Notes under the pieces: generated by a model
What the model saw: only the letters and a program-made list of their open reading frames with translations
What the model was told of the DNA's origin: nothing
Databases searched by the model: none
Assembly (NCBI GenBank): GCA_934481515.1
Contig: CAKSPO010000020.1
Span: 1-34,121, forward strand
Direction: 5' to 3'
From: an uncultured Eubacteriales bacterium
Lineage (GTDB): Bacteria; Bacillota; Clostridia; Oscillospirales; CAG-272
DNA: 34,121 bases
In this document: one piece after another, positions 16,944 through 23,945 of the stretch
Layout: each line of letters opens with the position of its first letter
Numbering within the stretch: position 1 is the stretch's first letter
Program-made: the position numbers and the translations under genes

Positions 16944-16985
16944 CCCGACAGGAACAATTCGTGTCGGGAAAGTATTTTTATTATA
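16944..16985 (-). promoter_or_regulatory. melA promoter -10 and palindromic operator or leader hairpin
   Basis: On the - strand a consensus TATAAT lies at 16985-16980, but no acceptable -35 is seen at 16-18 bases, so the promoter may need an activator. Just downstream, CCCGACA-N11-TGTCGGG (16944-16968) is a perfect inverted repeat placed about +5 to +29. It could be an operator or a 5'-leader hairpin just before the ribosome binding site. Confidence 0.55.
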
Positions 16986-17008
16986 CCTCCGGATTTTCAA
17001 AAAAGCTA

Positions 17009-17038
17009 TTGCATCAGGTGCGTAAAATATGTTATAAT
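17009..17038 (+). promoter_or_regulatory. Sigma-A promoter of the AraC regulator
   Basis: TTGCAT (17009-17014), an 18-base spacer and TATAAT (17033-17038) with a TG extended -10 (TGTTATAAT). Transcription would begin about 20 bases before the ATG at 17067. Confidence 0.8.
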
Positions 17039-17066
17039 GTAACCTGAAGAAAGGAAGGTGACCGTG

Positions 17067-17834
17067 ATGAAAATCGAAAAGGAGTATGTCCTCATCAACC
17101 GGCATTTCACAGACCTGAATCCGCTGATCGTCGGAAGCGAGGACTGCGCGCCGGGACATGCCTTCGGTCCGGCGGTCCGCAACTATACCCTGATTCATTT
17201 TGTCTCCTCCGGGGTGGGCTTTTACCGCAAGGCAGGACAGGAATACCGGATCGGTGCGGGAGAAGCATTTATTATTCTTCCGGAGGAGGTTACCGTGTAT
17301 CGTGCGGACGAGACAAACCCATGGTCCTACCAATGGATCGGATTTGACGGGAGACTGTCGGATCGCTTTGCGGAGCTGCCGCCGGTCGTGCGGTATCGGG
17401 AAAACTGGGCGAAGGAAATCATGGATTGCGATGACACGGACGGCGTCTGGGAATACCGGAGTGCGGCGCTTCTGTTCCGGATGTATGCCGCTTTTTTTGC
17501 CACCGGAAAAGGGCATAACCACTATGTCCGGAAGGTGACGGACTATATCAACGCCCTGTATATGCAGCAGGTGCGCGTAGAGGAGATTGCCGGCCGGATG
17601 AATTTGGACAGGCGGTACCTGTCGCGCCTGTTCAAGGCGAAAACCGGACAAACCATGCAGGAGTATCTCATTAACGTGCGTATGGAGGAAGCAAAAAAAC
17701 AACTGGAAAAAGGGAAAACCGTTGCGGAAGCGGCAAAGCTGTGCGGCTACGACGACCCCTGCAATTTTTCCAAGATTTTCAAAAGTCGCTTCGGTGTCAG
17801 CCCCGGCGGATGGAAAAAGACCATCCAAGCATAA
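17067..17834 (+). CDS. AraC-family transcriptional regulator, next to melA
   Basis: This 255-residue regulator has a cupin-like sugar-sensing N-terminal half (GVGFYRKAGQEYRIGAGEAFIILP is the typical beta-barrel stretch) and a C-terminal AraC double helix-turn-helix. The HTH begins at VRVEEIAGRMNLDRRYLSRLFKAKTG and ends with VAEAAKLCGYDDPCNFSKIFKSRFGVSP. This architecture matches MsmR/RafR-type activators of alpha-galactoside operons. ATG 17067 is 8 bases after GGAAGG; a GTG at 17058 overlaps that site and is rejected. It is divergent from melA and probably activates it in response to an alpha-galactoside. Its own promoter is strong and likely constitutive. Confidence 0.93.
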   Translation: MKIEKEYVLINRHFTDLNPLIVGSEDCAPGHAFGPAVRNYTLIHFVSSGVGFYRKAGQEYRIGAGEAFIILPEEVTVYRADETNPWSYQWIGFDGRLSDRFAELPPVVRYRENWAKEIMDCDDTDGVWEYRSAALLFRMYAAFFATGKGHNHYVRKVTDYINALYMQQVRVEEIAGRMNLDRRYLSRLFKAKTGQTMQEYLINVRMEEAKKQLEKGKTVAEAAKLCGYDDPCNFSKIFKSRFGVSPGGWKKTIQA

Positions 17835-17934
17835 CCCCGAAAGAAGCGCCGCCGCCCCGAAAGCGTCAACCGGAAATTCCCGGAGCGCGGAATGACCGGA
17901 AACGCCCCAACCTTGCTGCACCCGTCGCAGAACG

Positions 17935-17970
17935 AAAAAAGGGAAAGCCGCCGATAAAGCGCCTTCCCTT
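17935..17970 (-). terminator. Intrinsic terminator after the DUF6472 gene
   Basis: On the - strand an imperfect stem (AAGGGAAgGCGC with GCGgCTTTCCC) and a 7-base loop end in a run of T. It lies just after the stop of the small - strand gene and faces the AraC gene. Confidence 0.7.
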
Positions 17971-17973
17971 GCT

Positions 17974-18171
17974 TCAGATTTGTTTGTGAACACTTTTGTA
18001 CTCGTCATAGTGGCGGTAGTAGGGACAAACCCGCCGTCCGCCGGAAAGCGCCTGCAACCATTCGTCCTCGTCAAGATTTACCCGGCAATAGTAGGTGTCA
18101 TAAATATCATCATAATCATAAAAAACACAGTCCTCGCAAGAAGAGCCTGCTTTCTTGTCGGATCCACTCAT
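17974..18171 (-). CDS. Small acidic cysteine protein, DUF6472-like
   Basis: This 65-residue protein resembles DUF6472, a family of unknown function common in Clostridia. It has four cysteines (CEDC, YYCRV, RVCPYY) and a run of Asp/Tyr (VFYDYDDIYDTYYC), then NLDEDEW and the ending CPYYRHYDEYKSVHKQI. The spacing suggests a small zinc- or metal-binding fold, but this is inference. The start at 18171 is 7 bases after GGAGGG, and upstream in-frame codons are not needed. It has its own strong promoter and its own terminator, so it is a single-gene unit expressed in vegetative growth. No function is known to me. Confidence 0.8.
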   Translation of the reverse strand: MSGSDKKAGSSCEDCVFYDYDDIYDTYYCRVNLDEDEWLQALSGGRRVCPYYRHYDEYKSVHKQI

Positions 18172-18204
18172 TTTCCATCCCTCCAAAACAATGTTCCCAA
18201 TAAC

Positions 18205-18233
18205 AGTATAGCACGCAAACCGCGAAAAGTCAA
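18205..18233 (-). promoter_or_regulatory. Sigma-A promoter of the DUF6472 gene
   Basis: On the - strand: TTGACT (18233-18228), a 17-base spacer, TATACT (18210-18205) and a TG extended -10. It is almost identical in layout to the divergent riboswitch promoter. Confidence 0.85.
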
Positions 18234-18270
18234 GAAAATGCACAAAACGGGAATTTTTTGTAAAAAATAC

Positions 18271-18299
18271 TTGACAAAATAAAAAGACTGTGCTATACT
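18271..18299 (+). promoter_or_regulatory. Sigma-A promoter of the lysine-riboswitch transcript
   Basis: Consensus TTGACA (18271-18276), a 17-base spacer, TATACT (18294-18299) and a TG one base before the -10. Transcription would begin about 35 bases before the aptamer. Confidence 0.9.
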
Positions 18300-18340
18300 G
18301 ACAGCGTATTTTCAGACAACAATTTCATAAGATGGATCAA

Positions 18341-18496
18341 AGATAGAGGTGCGGAATCTATGAGTCGTGCGACCATCGCCCGGAAAAGGGTGCGCACAAA
18401 AGGAGATTTCGCCGAAGGGAATCCGATTTTTCCGTCGGATTTTGCTGGGGCATACGGGAACACCGTATGCACTGTCACATTTGTGGAGCGCTATCA
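18341..18496 (+). ncRNA. Lysine riboswitch (L-box) aptamer
   Basis: The region carries the conserved L-box blocks in order: AGAGGTGCGGAATCTATGAG (18344-18363), GGAGATTTCGCCGAAGGGA (about 18402-18420), GCTGGGGCATACGG (from about 18444) and CTGTCACATTTGTGGAG (about 18472-18488). The closing P1 helix pairs GATAG (18342-18346) with CTATC (18491-18495). Hairpins such as GCATACGG/CCGTATGC (P4-like) and AATCCGA/TCGGATT (P3-like) are visible. A perfect intrinsic terminator follows at 18550, so control is most likely by premature termination when lysine is bound. The target is an NhaC-family transporter, a known L-box regulon member (named lysW in comparative genomics). Confidence 0.95.
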
Positions 18497-18549
18497 GTGA
18501 AAACATCCCGGCAAAGAGCGTTTTTTGCCTGCCGGACATCTGTTTTTAT

Positions 18550-18577
18550 TGCGCGGTACTCTGCCGCGCATTTTTTG
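18550..18577 (+). terminator. Riboswitch-controlled intrinsic terminator
   Basis: TGCGCGG (18550-18556) pairs with CCGCGCA (18564-18570) around a 7-base loop and is followed by six T. It lies 54 bases after the aptamer. An earlier hairpin (CCGGCA with TGCCGG, about 18509-18535) may take part in switching. Confidence 0.92.
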
Positions 18578-18663
18578 TTTGTCTTTTGCAGATGATTTTT
18601 TCTTTGGCATCAGAAGAATGCAGACTGAAAATCACAAATTCATTGAAAGGAAGTTTTTTCAAA

Positions 18664-20349
18664 ATGTCAAGAACACAGAAAATCATCCTTGCTGTGGCGG
18701 TTGTTGTTATTATCGCACTTTTGGTCGTTGCCGGCGTGACCGGCGGATCCATGAAAACGGTGCGCTGTACCGAATGCCACGCAACGGGACTCGTTGACGG
18801 AGAGCCATGCCCGGAATGCGGTGGAGAGGGAATGGTACGCGGATCTCTCTGGGCACTGCTGCCGCCGGTCATTGCCATCGGACTGGCGCTGATTACCAAG
18901 GAGGTCTACAGTTCTCTCCTGGTCGGAATTCTTTCCGGCGCATTGCTTTATGCCGATTTTTCCTTTACCTCTTCCATGGATGCCCTCGTCAGCGAAGGAC
19001 TGATTTCCGCCGTGTCCGGAACCGCAGGAATCTTTGTATTTCTCGTGGAACTGGGAATCATCGTCGCTCTCATCAACCGTTCCGGCGGCTCTGCCGCATT
19101 CGGACGCTGGGCGCAGAAGCACATCAAAACGCGCGTCGGTGCCATCCTTTCCACATTTCTTCTCGGCATCCTGATTTTTGTGGACGATTATTTCAACTGT
19201 CTGACCGTCGGCTCCGTGATGCGTCCTGTGACCGACGGGCACAGGGTTTCCCGCGCCAAGCTTGCCTATCTGATCGACGCGACTGCGGCGCCGGTCTGCA
19301 TGATCGCCCCGATTTCCAGCTGGGCGGCGGCGGTTTCCCGCTACGCGGAGGACGGAAAAGGACTGGAGCTGTTCATCACCGCCATCCCGTACAATTTCTA
19401 TTCGCTTCTGACCTTCGTTTTCATCATCACCCTTGCCCTGATGGGATATGACTACGGTGCCATGCGGATGCATGAATACAACGCGCAGGAGCACGGCGAT
19501 CTCTTTACTTCCGGCGAAAGAACCGCTGAGAATGCGGAAAAAGCACCAATGACCGAAAAAGGCCGCGTCATGGATCTGATCGTTCCGATCGTCCTTCTGG
19601 TCGTTTCCTGCATCTTTGCATTGATTTACAACGGCGGAATTCTGAACGGTGCCGATTTTGTTTCCGCTTTTTCCGATACCGATGCCACCGTCGGACTCCC
19701 GTGGGGAGGTCTGATTGCGCTTGTACTGATCGTCGGTTATTTCCTGATCCGTCGCTCCATGAGCTTCAAGGAGGAAATGGAATGCGTGCCGTCCGGCTTT
19801 ATTGCCATGGTGCCCGCCATCCTGATTCTGACCTTTGCCACCGCACTGAAAAATATGACCTCACTGCTCGGAGCCAAATACTACGTTGCCGACCTGATGA
19901 ACAGCGCGGCGGAGAGCCTGAACAACTTCCTGCCCGCCATCATCTTCCTTGTTGCCTGCGTGCTGGCATTTGCCACCGGCACCTCGTGGGGAACCTTCGG
20001 CATTCTGATCCCGATCGTGACCTATATGTTCCCGGAGGGGGGAGAGATTCTCATTATCTGTATTTCCGCCTGCCTTGCCGGTGCCGTTTGCGGAGACCAT
20101 TGTTCGCCGATTTCCGATACCACCATCATGTCTTCTGCCGGAGCGGAATGTGACCATCTCAACCACGTTTCCACACAATTGCCGTATGCCGTCACCGTCG
20201 CGGGCATCTCGTTTGTCATGTATATCATCGCGGGATTTGTCCGGAACGCATGGATCTGCCTGCCGATCGGCGTTGCGCTGACCGTCGGAACCCTGTTTGT
20301 CATTCGCTGGGTTGTCAAACCGGAAAAGCTTCCGGCAAAGCAGAATTGA
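18664..20349 (+). CDS. NhaC-family transporter, probable lysine transporter
   Basis: This 561-residue integral membrane protein is of the Na+/H+ antiporter NhaC (YfhA/NhaC/IT) superfamily, with about 11-12 hydrophobic segments. Conserved stretches include LGILIFVDDYFNCLTVGSVMRP, PISSWAAAVS, FATGTSWGTFGILIP and GDHCSPISDTT. Lysine-riboswitch control points to lysine transport, not sodium export. Between the first helix (residues 7-26) and the second lies a cysteine motif, CTECHATG-x6-CPECGGEG (C35, C38, C49, C52), of the DnaJ zinc-finger type, which is not part of the usual NhaC fold. ATG 18664 has AAAGGAAG upstream (18646-18653); the long upstream open frame runs through the riboswitch and is rejected. 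Direction of transport is not shown by the sequence. Confidence 0.9.
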   Translation: MSRTQKIILAVAVVVIIALLVVAGVTGGSMKTVRCTECHATGLVDGEPCPECGGEGMVRGSLWALLPPVIAIGLALITKEVYSSLLVGILSGALLYADFSFTSSMDALVSEGLISAVSGTAGIFVFLVELGIIVALINRSGGSAAFGRWAQKHIKTRVGAILSTFLLGILIFVDDYFNCLTVGSVMRPVTDGHRVSRAKLAYLIDATAAPVCMIAPISSWAAAVSRYAEDGKGLELFITAIPYNFYSLLTFVFIITLALMGYDYGAMRMHEYNAQEHGDLFTSGERTAENAEKAPMTEKGRVMDLIVPIVLLVVSCIFALIYNGGILNGADFVSAFSDTDATVGLPWGGLIALVLIVGYFLIRRSMSFKEEMECVPSGFIAMVPAILILTFATALKNMTSLLGAKYYVADLMNSAAESLNNFLPAIIFLVACVLAFATGTSWGTFGILIPIVTYMFPEGGEILIICISACLAGAVCGDHCSPISDTTIMSSAGAECDHLNHVSTQLPYAVTVAGISFVMYIIAGFVRNAWICLPIGVALTVGTLFVIRWVVKPEKLPAKQN

Positions 20350-20389
20350 ACACTTTTCAAGGATCGGACAGCCACTGACCGACCGAATC

Positions 20390-20443
20390 AAAACACCGCG
20401 CCGCCGGAATGTATCGCACCATTCCGGCGGCGCGGTGTTTTTT
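20390..20443. terminator. Long-stem bidirectional terminator
   Basis: A 22-bp stem (20390-20411 with 20420-20441, 8-base loop) starts AAAACACCGCG and ends CGCGGTGTTTTTT. The T-run serves the transporter, and the matching T-rich side on the - strand can end the spoIIIA transcript. Confidence 0.93.
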
Positions 20444-20636
20444 GGTATAGAGAACTCCGCCGAGGGAGGCGTTGTCCGAAAAAACAATCACTAAACAGGT
20501 GGACGAAAAAGGCTTTGCCGTCGAACAACCCCTCCCGCAACAGTGGCTCCTTGTGTAAAGAGAACTGATGCCGAAGGCGGCGGACGAATTGCTTTTGTTG
20601 TAGAAACATTCGCAGTGCGCTTTCCGGATGCCCTCC
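20444..20636. repeat. Non-coding palindromic repeat element downstream of spoIIIAG
   Basis: No credible gene lies here. Two diverged copies of one unit are seen: GTATAGAGAACTCCGCCGAG... (20445-20471) and GTAAAGAGAACTGATGCCGA... (20555-20582), each followed by a small GC-rich hairpin. The second copy is preceded by GGCTCCTTGT (20545-20554), so GGCTCCTT-gtgt-AAAGAGAACT forms an imperfect stem-loop. From memory, units of the type GGCTCCCTTGTGTAAAGGGAGCT are frequent between genes in gut Clostridia, so this is probably a dispersed REP-like element. The rest (20583-20636) shows nothing recognisable. Confidence 0.5.
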
Positions 20637-21137
20637 TTACGGATTTCCTTCGGCGATGTAAATGCGGTTGCTCGGAACATGAAAGGCGGAAGAGAGCAGA
20701 GCGAGCAGCTCCTTCCGAAGCGTCGCATCTCCTCCGCCGCGGCAGACAATCCCGATGCCTCCGATCTGCGGCGCAGAGCGCGTCAGATAGAGCGCCGACG
20801 CAGAGGAGCCGCTCCCAAGGATCACGTACTTTTCCTCTTCTTTGTTCCATTCCGTCGCATAGACGGAGGAAAAACTCTCGGAAAGTGTTACCGTCACGGT
20901 CACCGAACTGCCGACGACCGGCTCGCACAGTTCCCGCACCCGCTTTTCCAGGTATTCCTGGTAGATGACCAGTTCATCCTCCCGCGTCTGATAGGTCGAG
21001 TGTACTTCCTCCGTCGTGACCTTTCCAAAGCTTCCGCCAAACACAATCAGAAAAACTCCGGCAAGCCCGCCAAGAACCAAAAGAATCAGACGACCCTTTC
21101 CGCCGCCGCCCTTTCCGTCCTTCAGAAAATCAAACAT
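20637..21137 (-). CDS. spoIIIAG: Stage III sporulation protein AG
   Basis: This 166-residue protein has one membrane helix (about residues 17-37) after a Gly/Lys-rich start, followed by an extracytoplasmic ring-building domain. In Bacillus, SpoIIIAG forms a large ring in the mother-cell membrane facing SpoIIQ. The domain starts at EDELVIYQEYLEKRVRELCEPVVGSSVTVTV and ends GGIGIVCRGGGDATLRKELLALLSSAFHVPSNRIYIAE, the EscJ/PrgK-like ring-building motif. ATG 21137 has AAGGAGA 7 bases upstream; a TTG one codon earlier is ignored. The operon ends here: the usual next gene, spoIIIAH, is absent. It is probably the last gene before the shared terminator. Confidence 0.93.
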   Translation of the reverse strand: MFDFLKDGKGGGGKGRLILLVLGGLAGVFLIVFGGSFGKVTTEEVHSTYQTREDELVIYQEYLEKRVRELCEPVVGSSVTVTVTLSESFSSVYATEWNKEEEKYVILGSGSSASALYLTRSAPQIGGIGIVCRGGGDATLRKELLALLSSAFHVPSNRIYIAEGNP

Positions 21138-21181
21138 CAAAAAATCTCCTTTCCCCGGTACCCAAGTGTGCCCGCCAAAGA

Positions 21182-21676
21182 CTATTCAATCGCCGTTTCG
21201 CAGACACAGTTCAAAAGCGAACGGACATATGTCTCTATCGGCTCCGGATCCAACCAGATTGCCCGCCCGGAAAGAATCACCGTCACCTTTTCCGGATATA
21301 ATGCATCCTCCGCGCCGCCGAAACGAACCACACAGCGGAGCTGTCCCGGCTCCACCGAAAATTTTTCTTCCAGCATTTTCGTCAGTCTCTGCACAAAATA
21401 TTCTTTTGAAGCGGCGGAAAGGCGTTCCGATGCCTCCCGGCGGAGCGCATCCGCGTCCGAGCCTTCTTCACCCGGCAAAGAAAAATTTCCGTCTGCCAGA
21501 GAGCGGCACCCGCTTACCATACTCTTAACCGGCGAGATCAGAACACAGACCAGAAAGAGGGAGGTCAGAAGCTTCACAACCTTTAAAAGCCCGCCGTCCT
21601 TGCCCTCCGGTGTCAACAGCCCGATCAGAGCGGCGATGAGAGATGCCGAGAAGAGCGTCAGAAAATAGACCTTCAA
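21182..21676 (-). CDS. spoIIIAF: Stage III sporulation protein AF, TTG start
   Basis: This 164-residue protein has two N-terminal membrane helices (about residues 4-21 and 32-50) and a soluble C-terminal domain with a ring-building-like fold, as in SpoIIIAF. The start is TTG at 21676, followed by KVYFLTLFSASL. The AAGGAGG at 21693-21687 lies 10 bases upstream, and there is no ATG before residue 50, so the TTG is well supported. SpoIIIAF is part of the mother-cell feeding-tube complex. It begins 15 bases after the spoIIIAE stop, within the operon and presumably under sigma-E. Confidence 0.9.
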   Translation of the reverse strand: MKVYFLTLFSASLIAALIGLLTPEGKDGGLLKVVKLLTSLFLVCVLISPVKSMVSGCRSLADGNFSLPGEEGSDADALRREASERLSAASKEYFVQRLTKMLEEKFSVEPGQLRCVVRFGGAEDALYPEKVTVILSGRAIWLDPEPIETYVRSLLNCVCETAIE

Positions 21677-21691
21677 AACAGAGGAACCTCC

Positions 21692-22852
21692 TTAACCGAT
21701 GGCAGACGCAACGCTCGTCAGAAGGGAGAGCGAGAGCAGAAGCACCGAGGAACAGATGGCGACGGCAGTGACAAGGTACCCGTTGACCGAAGCAAATTCC
21801 TCCAACAGCTTCTTTTCACACTCACAGCCCAGCAGATCGGCAAGCGACGCACAGAGCTGATAAACCAGCCGAAAGAGAAACAACTCTATGAGCACCGGGA
21901 ACAAAAGCAATAACAACAGAAGCGTCGCACAGATGCCGATCGTTCCCCGGAGATAGCCGACCCCGGAGGAGACTGTGCGCAACAGTTCCGACACCGACCC
22001 GCCGACCACCGGGAACAGGTTTCCTGCGGCAAATTTTGCACTCCGCATCATTAAAGTGTCGCTCTTTGCGGCAAGGAGGGTCTGCGACGCAAGCATGGCA
22101 AGCAAAAGCATCATCAAAAAAGTCAGCGCCGTCGTGTAATTTTTTTTGATCGTCGAAAGCAAGGTTCCGATGCGGACGGAGGAATCCATCGCCCCTACCA
22201 GAGAGAACGAGAGACAGATGCCGCAAAAGGGAACAATGGTCTTTCCGATCAGTTCTTCCATCACCGTCATGTAGACCGTGAGCGCGGCAGAGGATGCCGC
22301 CGCCGTTGCCGTATTTCCGCCCATGGCGTAAAGCGTTGCGGAAAGCGGAAGAGAAGCGGCGCAGACGCCGTTGAGCGTCGTAAAATATTCCGTCACCGTG
22401 CGGACGCAGACATACCCCTCTCCGAGCAGTGCCGCAAGAACGGCAACGGTGCTGCAAAAAGAGAACGCCCGTCCGATCCCGCCGGAGCCGACCGCATTCT
22501 GTAACGCACGGAACACAGCGGAGAGAATCAGAAGCCCCGCAACGGTTGCAAGCAGAGCGGCGGCTTCCGGAAGCCGGGCACCGAGCAGTGAGAGCAGTGC
22601 CCGCAAAAGCCCGGAAAAATTGCCGAGCGACAGAGCCGCGTCTCCCACGGAAACGGCATCCTCCGCAAAAAGCCCGTCCGGCAAAAGCGCGCAGAGATCC
22701 TCCGGAAACGCTTCCAGAAATGCTTTGAATTCCTCCGGAACGTGCTCATAATCCACATCCGCTTCCGCTTCCGCTGCGGCAGGAAACGCGGAAGAGAGGA
22801 GAAGCAACAGAAGAAGGTATGCAAAAAGAAAGCCCTTGTTTCTTTTTTTCAT
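21692..22852 (-). CDS. spoIIIAE: Stage III sporulation protein AE
   Basis: This 386-residue polytopic protein has a cleavable signal peptide (KKRNKGFLFAYLLLLLLLSSAFPAAAEA, residues 2-29), an acidic segment and about seven to eight membrane helices. SpoIIIAE is a permease-like core component of the SpoIIIA-SpoIIQ complex. Family stretches include LYAMGGNTATAAASSAALTVYMTVMEELIG and LSTIKKNYTTALTFLMMLLLAMLASQ, the most conserved part. ATG 22852 overlaps the spoIIIAD stop by 4 bases (22849-22852) and follows GGGAGGG. A much longer in-frame extension upstream runs through spoIIIAD and is not coding. Confidence 0.95.
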   Translation of the reverse strand: MKKRNKGFLFAYLLLLLLLSSAFPAAAEAEADVDYEHVPEEFKAFLEAFPEDLCALLPDGLFAEDAVSVGDAALSLGNFSGLLRALLSLLGARLPEAAALLATVAGLLILSAVFRALQNAVGSGGIGRAFSFCSTVAVLAALLGEGYVCVRTVTEYFTTLNGVCAASLPLSATLYAMGGNTATAAASSAALTVYMTVMEELIGKTIVPFCGICLSFSLVGAMDSSVRIGTLLSTIKKNYTTALTFLMMLLLAMLASQTLLAAKSDTLMMRSAKFAAGNLFPVVGGSVSELLRTVSSGVGYLRGTIGICATLLLLLLLFPVLIELFLFRLVYQLCASLADLLGCECEKKLLEEFASVNGYLVTAVAICSSVLLLSLSLLTSVASAIG

Positions 22853-23250
22853 CCTGCAGACCCTCCCAGTTCCAAAAGCTCCTTTGCGGCGGAAAACAAC
22901 TCCTGCATCAGGGGCAGGGAAAGCAACAGGATCTCCGCCTTTCCGGCAAGCTCTACCGCGTCTGCCATTCCGCCTTCTCCGCATTCCCGGCAGATGCCGG
23001 AGGCGCCCTGCGTCAGGATCGCAACGCTCAGCGCCTTGAGAAGCACCGTCACATAGGAGGAAAGGGAGGACGCGGCGCCAAGCTCCCGTAAAACCGAAAT
23101 CAGGGGGGATGCCGCCGAGAGAATCCCAACTGCCAGAACCAGCTGCACGGCAAGCCGGAAGAGGGGGAGCAGATCCGACTTCCATTGCTTCAGAACCATC
23201 GCGGCGCAGACTCCCGTCACGGCAATCATACAAACCTTTACGCTGTCCAT
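22849..23250 (-). CDS. spoIIIAD: Stage III sporulation protein AD
   Basis: This 133-residue membrane protein has about four hydrophobic segments, the layout and length of SpoIIIAD (about 130). The stretches LAVGILSAASPLISVLREL and VLLKALSVAILTQGASGICRECGEGGMADAVELAGKAEIL hold the conserved C-G-E-x-G motif, and LSLPLM follows. It starts at 23250, 4 bases after the spoIIIAC stop, and overlaps spoIIIAE by 4 bases, so translation is probably coupled. Together with AC it is thought to form a small membrane channel within the SpoIIIA complex. Confidence 0.95.
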   Translation of the reverse strand: MDSVKVCMIAVTGVCAAMVLKQWKSDLLPLFRLAVQLVLAVGILSAASPLISVLRELGAASSLSSYVTVLLKALSVAILTQGASGICRECGEGGMADAVELAGKAEILLLSLPLMQELFSAAKELLELGGSAG

Positions 23251-23254
23251 CGCG

Positions 23255-23449
23255 CTACATTCCGAAGACGGAAATGATGAGATCCAACAGCTCCCGGATC
23301 TGCGTCAGGAGCAGCATGAGCGTGACCAGAATTCCCGCAATGGTAACAAAGGTAGCCTGCTCATCCCGACCGGTTTTTCCGAGGATCTGCGATACGACCG
23401 CAACAAGAATTCCGACGCCGGCAATTTTGATAATCAGTGAAATATCCAC
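23255..23449 (-). CDS. spoIIIAC: Stage III sporulation protein AC
   Basis: This 64-residue protein has two membrane helices linked by a short charged loop (LGKTGRDEQA), the exact pattern of SpoIIIAC: DISLIIKIAGVGILVAVVSQIL for the first helix and FVTIAGILVTLMLLLTQI for the second. Length equals the family norm (about 65). It lies 22 bases after spoIIIAB and 4 bases before spoIIIAD. Role: part of the SpoIIIA-SpoIIQ channel between mother cell and forespore. Confidence 0.95.
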   Translation of the reverse strand: MDISLIIKIAGVGILVAVVSQILGKTGRDEQATFVTIAGILVTLMLLLTQIRELLDLIISVFGM

Positions 23450-23471
23450 GACCGTACTCCTTTTTCAGTCC

Positions 23472-23945
23472 TTACCAAAGCAAAATCGCACTGCCGGCGG
23501 CAATGCAGAGGCAGAGCGCGCGGCAGGCACGGATCCTTCGGGGAAGCTCCGCCGCCGCTTTTTCCCGCCGCGTGCGCAGAACCCCGATGTAATAGTCGCA
23601 AAGATGCAGCTGTTCTTCCCGATAGCCGGAGCCGATTTCCCGCACAAAGGCTTCCAGAAACCGCCGGTTTTCCTCGTCCAGATAGACCGAAGATGCCTTC
23701 AGCAGCGCCGAAAGGTTTCCGGTGCCGTCCGGAATTCCGGTGCCCGGTGCCGACGGTTCTCCCGCGGCAAGGATTTCGTGCAGAGGGGTCAGAAAACAGT
23801 CAATCTGCGAACGGATGTAAAGAACTAGATCCAACCATCCCTCCAGAACCGAAAGCCGTTTCTTTTCGTAACGGATCGTGTGATATGCCGAAAAAGCGCC
23901 CACCGCAAGGAGAATTCCGCCGCCGATCAGCTTCAGAACCATCAT
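23472..23945 (-). CDS. spoIIIAB: Stage III sporulation protein AB
   Basis: This 157-residue protein has an N-terminal helix (LIGGGILLAVGAFSAYHTI), a helical cytoplasmic or periplasmic part, and a C-terminal helix (ALCLCIAAGSAILLW). This matches SpoIIIAB, which resembles GspF-type secretion platform proteins. Conserved bits are RYEKKRLSVLEGWLDLVLYIRSQI and YREEQLHLCDYY. ATG 23945 overlaps the spoIIIAA stop as ATGA, and GGAGGAGG is 10 bases upstream. A GTG at 23954 lies directly against that site and is rejected. Confidence 0.93.
   Translation of the reverse strand: MMVLKLIGGGILLAVGAFSAYHTIRYEKKRLSVLEGWLDLVLYIRSQIDCFLTPLHEILAAGEPSAPGTGIPDGTGNLSALLKASSVYLDEENRRFLEAFVREIGSGYREEQLHLCDYYIGVLRTRREKAAAELPRRIRACRALCLCIAAGSAILLW

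Noticed and set aside
15627..17042. Long open frame on the + strand opposite melA (471 residues)
   Set aside because: It runs antisense to the GH4 gene, has no recognisable domain and no ribosome binding site; open frames opposite GC-rich genes are expected.
18367..18663. N-terminal extension of the NhaC-type transporter
   Set aside because: The frame is open but covers the lysine aptamer and terminator; the ATG at 18664 has its own ribosome binding site.
20357..20749. - strand frame considered as spoIIIAH
   Set aside because: It has no membrane helix or ring-building domain, overlaps spoIIIAG and runs through the repeat element and the terminator.
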